Origin: LSNR01 sp964603325
GTDB taxonomy: Bacteria > Patescibacteriota > Minisyncoccia > Moranbacterales > UBA9337
Reading direction: 5' to 3'
NCBI GenBank assembly: GCA_964603325.1
Contig: CAZRUH010000012.1
Coordinates: forward strand, 1-16,053
Length of the DNA stretch: 16,053 nucleotides
In this document: in pieces, positions 14,264-16,053 of the stretch
How the letters are laid out: each line of letters opens with the position of its first letter
Position numbering within the stretch: position 1 is the stretch's first letter
Position numbers and translations under genes: made by a program
Notes under the pieces: model-generated
Told to the model about the DNA's origin: nothing
The model's database searches: none
Seen by the model: only the letters and a program-made list of their open reading frames with translations

Positions 14264-15943
14264 ATGTTTAAGTTTCCCAGTCCTTATCCCAAAAATGAAA
14301 AAGATAAAAAAATCCAGAGAATTTTGGAAGTAATTCCCGGTATTTTAACGTGGACGACTCTAATTTGTATGCCTCTGCTTGCTTTTATAGTTCCGGCTTG
14401 GGTTGCGGTTTTTATTATTTTGTTTGATATTTATTGGATTTACAGGACTATATTTATATCTTTTTATTCAGTATTGGCATTTAAAAAACTTCAAAGGGGA
14501 CGTTTGATTGATTGGTGGTGCAGGTGTCAAAATGCAAAGAATCCGGAAAAATATTTAAAAATAATACGAGATAGGATTAAAGTGCTTCAAGAGGTATTGA
14601 AAGGCAGAGTTTCGTTTAGGGAAAGAAGGAAAGTTAAAAAAGAAATTAAGATTTTGCAAGGAGATGTTGTTGAGGGTGAGCGCTTGAAAAACATAAAAAA
14701 TGAAATTTGGGATTGGCGCAAAATTATTCATGTAGTTCTTTTGCCAACGGCCGGCGAAGGAGCGGAAGTCATTGAGCCGGCAATACAAGCGATTGCCGAT
14801 AGCAATTTTCCCAACAAACAAATAATAATTTTATTGGCAACGGAAGAGCGAGAGCCAAAAGAGCAACGATTAAAAAAAGTCAATTATCTTCAAAATAAAT
14901 TTAAAAATGTTTTTCGTGATTTTCTGGTAACTGAGCATGTTGTATCTGCCGGAGAAATGAAATGCAAGGCATCAAATGCTACTTTTGCGGCTAAAGAGTT
15001 AAAGAAGTACTTAGAAAAAAGAAAAATTGATTTTAAAAAAGTAATTTTTTCAAATTTTGATTGTGACAGTGTGTGTCATAAAGAATATTTTGCCGCTCTT
15101 ACATATGCATATATTACCGATCCCAAAAGATTGCAACGCTCCTATCAGCCGATACCTGTTTATCACAATAATCTTTGGGACACAAACGCTTTTGTGAGGG
15201 TGATAGTAACCAGTTCTTCTTTTTGGCATATGTACCAAAGTACTCGCAAAGAAATGGTGACATTTTCTTCACACAGTGAACCATTTGATACTTTGGTTAA
15301 GGTTAATTTTTGGCCTGTTAATATGATTAGTGAAGATTCTATAATTTATTGGAAGTGTTTTTCGTATTATCATGGAGATTATCAAGTGAAGCCGATTTAT
15401 TTGCCAATATCATTGGATGCTGTTTTGGCGGATACATATTGGCAAACAATAAAAAATCAATATTTCCAAAAGCGTCGCTGGGCGTATGGCATAGAAAATT
15501 TTCCAATAATTATGCGCTCAATCTGGAAAGATAAAAAAATAAAACTGAAAAAGAAATTGCACATTGCCTTTGAAATGCTGGAGGGACATCACTCTTGGGC
15601 GACAGCTCCTTTTATTCTGGCAATATTGGGCTGGTTGCCTCTTATTTTTGGAGGCTCAAAGTTTAACGAAAGTGTTTTAGCGCATAACTTGCCATTTATT
15701 ACCAGAAACTTGATGAATTTGGCTATGATGGGATTGTTAATTTCAATGTCATTGAGTTTTATTTTAATGCCCGAAAGACCGGAAAAATACTCTCGTCGTA
15801 AATATTTGTATATGTTATTGCAATGGTTATTGGTGCCGATAATAGCTCCAACGCTTGGCGCTATGCCGGCGATAGACTCTCAAACCAGGATTTTAATAAA
15901 AAAATATTTCACCGAATTTTGGATAACTCCGAAAAAAAAGTAA
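14264..15943 (+). CDS. Membrane-bound family 2 glycosyltransferase
   Basis: The 559-residue product has two N-terminal membrane helices (about 24-80), a cytoplasmic catalytic domain and three C-terminal helices (about 446-464, 485-503 and 515-536), the layout of processive or polyprenyl-linked GT2 enzymes. Catalytic signatures are D266-C-D268 (NFDCDSVCHKEYF), the E357-D358 base region (ISEDSIIYW) and Q402-K-R-R-W406, matching DxD, ED and QxxRW. GT2 members with QxxRW make cellulose, hyaluronan, poly-GlcNAc and related chains; the product here is unknown, probably a surface polysaccharide. Residues about 100-165 form a charged coiled-coil-like insertion (RERRKVKKEIKILQG). No PilZ domain is present. 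The last codons and stop form one arm of a long hairpin. Confidence 0.85.
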   Translation: MFKFPSPYPKNEKDKKIQRILEVIPGILTWTTLICMPLLAFIVPAWVAVFIILFDIYWIYRTIFISFYSVLAFKKLQRGRLIDWWCRCQNAKNPEKYLKIIRDRIKVLQEVLKGRVSFRERRKVKKEIKILQGDVVEGERLKNIKNEIWDWRKIIHVVLLPTAGEGAEVIEPAIQAIADSNFPNKQIIILLATEEREPKEQRLKKVNYLQNKFKNVFRDFLVTEHVVSAGEMKCKASNATFAAKELKKYLEKRKIDFKKVIFSNFDCDSVCHKEYFAALTYAYITDPKRLQRSYQPIPVYHNNLWDTNAFVRVIVTSSSFWHMYQSTRKEMVTFSSHSEPFDTLVKVNFWPVNMISEDSIIYWKCFSYYHGDYQVKPIYLPISLDAVLADTYWQTIKNQYFQKRRWAYGIENFPIIMRSIWKDKKIKLKKKLHIAFEMLEGHHSWATAPFILAILGWLPLIFGGSKFNESVLAHNLPFITRNLMNLAMMGLLISMSLSFILMPERPEKYSRRKYLYMLLQWLLVPIIAPTLGAMPAIDSQTRILIKKYFTEFWITPKKK

Positions 15944-15969
15944 ATGGTTTTACTTTTTTTTCGGAGTTA
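15924..15969 (+). terminator. 21-bp hairpin at the end of the GT2 gene, with a competing smaller hairpin
   Basis: A perfect 21-bp stem (15924-15944 with 15949-15969) closes a 4-nt TGGT loop and includes the last codons and TAA of the GT2 gene. A second stem uses part of its right arm: TTTTTTCGG (15956-15964) with CCGAAAAAA (15970-15978) around AGTTA. The two are mutually exclusive. No T-run follows the long stem, so intrinsic termination is uncertain; the A8/T8 arms could themselves act in either direction. Confidence 0.5.
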
Positions 15970-16053
15970 CCGAAAAAAGATAATAGAAATTTCTCTGGAA
16001 TGGTTTTACTTTTTTTTCGGAGTTACCGAAAAAAGATAATAGAAATTTCTCTG
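15943..16053. repeat. Perfect tandem direct repeat, 56-nt period, at the right end
   Basis: Bases 15943-15997 and 15999-16053 are identical over 55 positions, offset by 56. The left flank differs (A at 15942, G at 15998), and the right limit is the end of the window. Each unit holds TTTTACT8 and the small TTTTTTCGG/CCGAAAAAA hairpin. An exact 55-base overlap ending at the contig end is what a de Bruijn assembler with k=55 produces when it closes on a repeat, so the true copy number is unknown. Confidence 0.9.

Noticed and set aside
15943..16053. CRISPR array.
   Set aside because: The units are identical along their whole length with no variable spacer, and no cas gene is in the window.
1..16053. 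tRNA, rRNA or insertion sequences.
   Set aside because: I found no cloverleaf-like segment with a T-loop motif, no rRNA-like stretch, and no transposase or terminal repeats. A tool such as tRNAscan or Infernal could still find a divergent RNA.

Overview
The window is AT-rich, densely coded bacterial DNA. It most resembles a member of the Candidate Phyla Radiation (Patescibacteria): the alanyl-tRNA synthetase appears to end right after its editing domain, the housekeeping enzymes are compact, and there are several lineage-type proteins (a degenerate PP2C-like/TM/propeller protein, a winged-helix plus nucleotidyltransferase-like protein, and a membrane GT2 with a small membrane partner). This placement is inferred from protein character, not from a marker-gene tree. 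Stop codon use is standard (TAA, TAG and TGA all terminate), so a TGA-recoding lineage is unlikely. Both ends look like contig ends: the left cuts alaS, and the right stops inside a perfect 56-nt-period tandem repeat.

Layout. 3-149: 3' tail of alaS. 220-873: putative zinc metallopeptidase. 878-2031: MFS transporter broken by a one-base frame slip in a T7 run and by an in-frame TGA. 2111-3597, minus strand: a small DUF5320-type protein, a DUF134-type HTH protein and a SLAC1/TehA-family anion channel, read from a strong sigma-70-type promoter with an overlapping dyad. 3814-10722, plus strand: trmD (frameshifted at an A6 run), ftsW, mraY, pgk, eno, gpmI. 10719-12992, minus strand and overlapping gpmI tail-to-tail by 4 bp: a 757-residue PP2C-like/TM/propeller protein. 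12993-13253 is a divergent promoter region with a large inverted repeat. 13254-15943, plus strand: winged-helix/NTase-like protein, a three-helix membrane protein and a membrane GT2. There is no gene-free stretch above 300 bases; the longest gaps are 12993-13253 and 3625-3813.

How the genes work together. ftsW and mraY serve septal peptidoglycan: MraY makes lipid I and FtsW polymerises lipid II. pgk, eno and gpmI are three of the lower-glycolysis steps from 1,3-bisphosphoglycerate to phosphoenolpyruvate; eno and gpmI abut with no gap. The last cluster probably builds a surface polysaccharide, with the winged-helix protein as a possible regulator. The DUF5320/DUF134/SLAC1 trio looks like a small self-contained transport and regulation unit.

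The observations most worth checking are the two one-base homopolymer deficits of the same polarity (MFS and trmD, the latter normally essential), the dyad-bearing promoter at 3674-3709, the repeat at the right end, the Asp-to-Gly change in the Pgk substrate motif, and the structured leader at 13137-13204.
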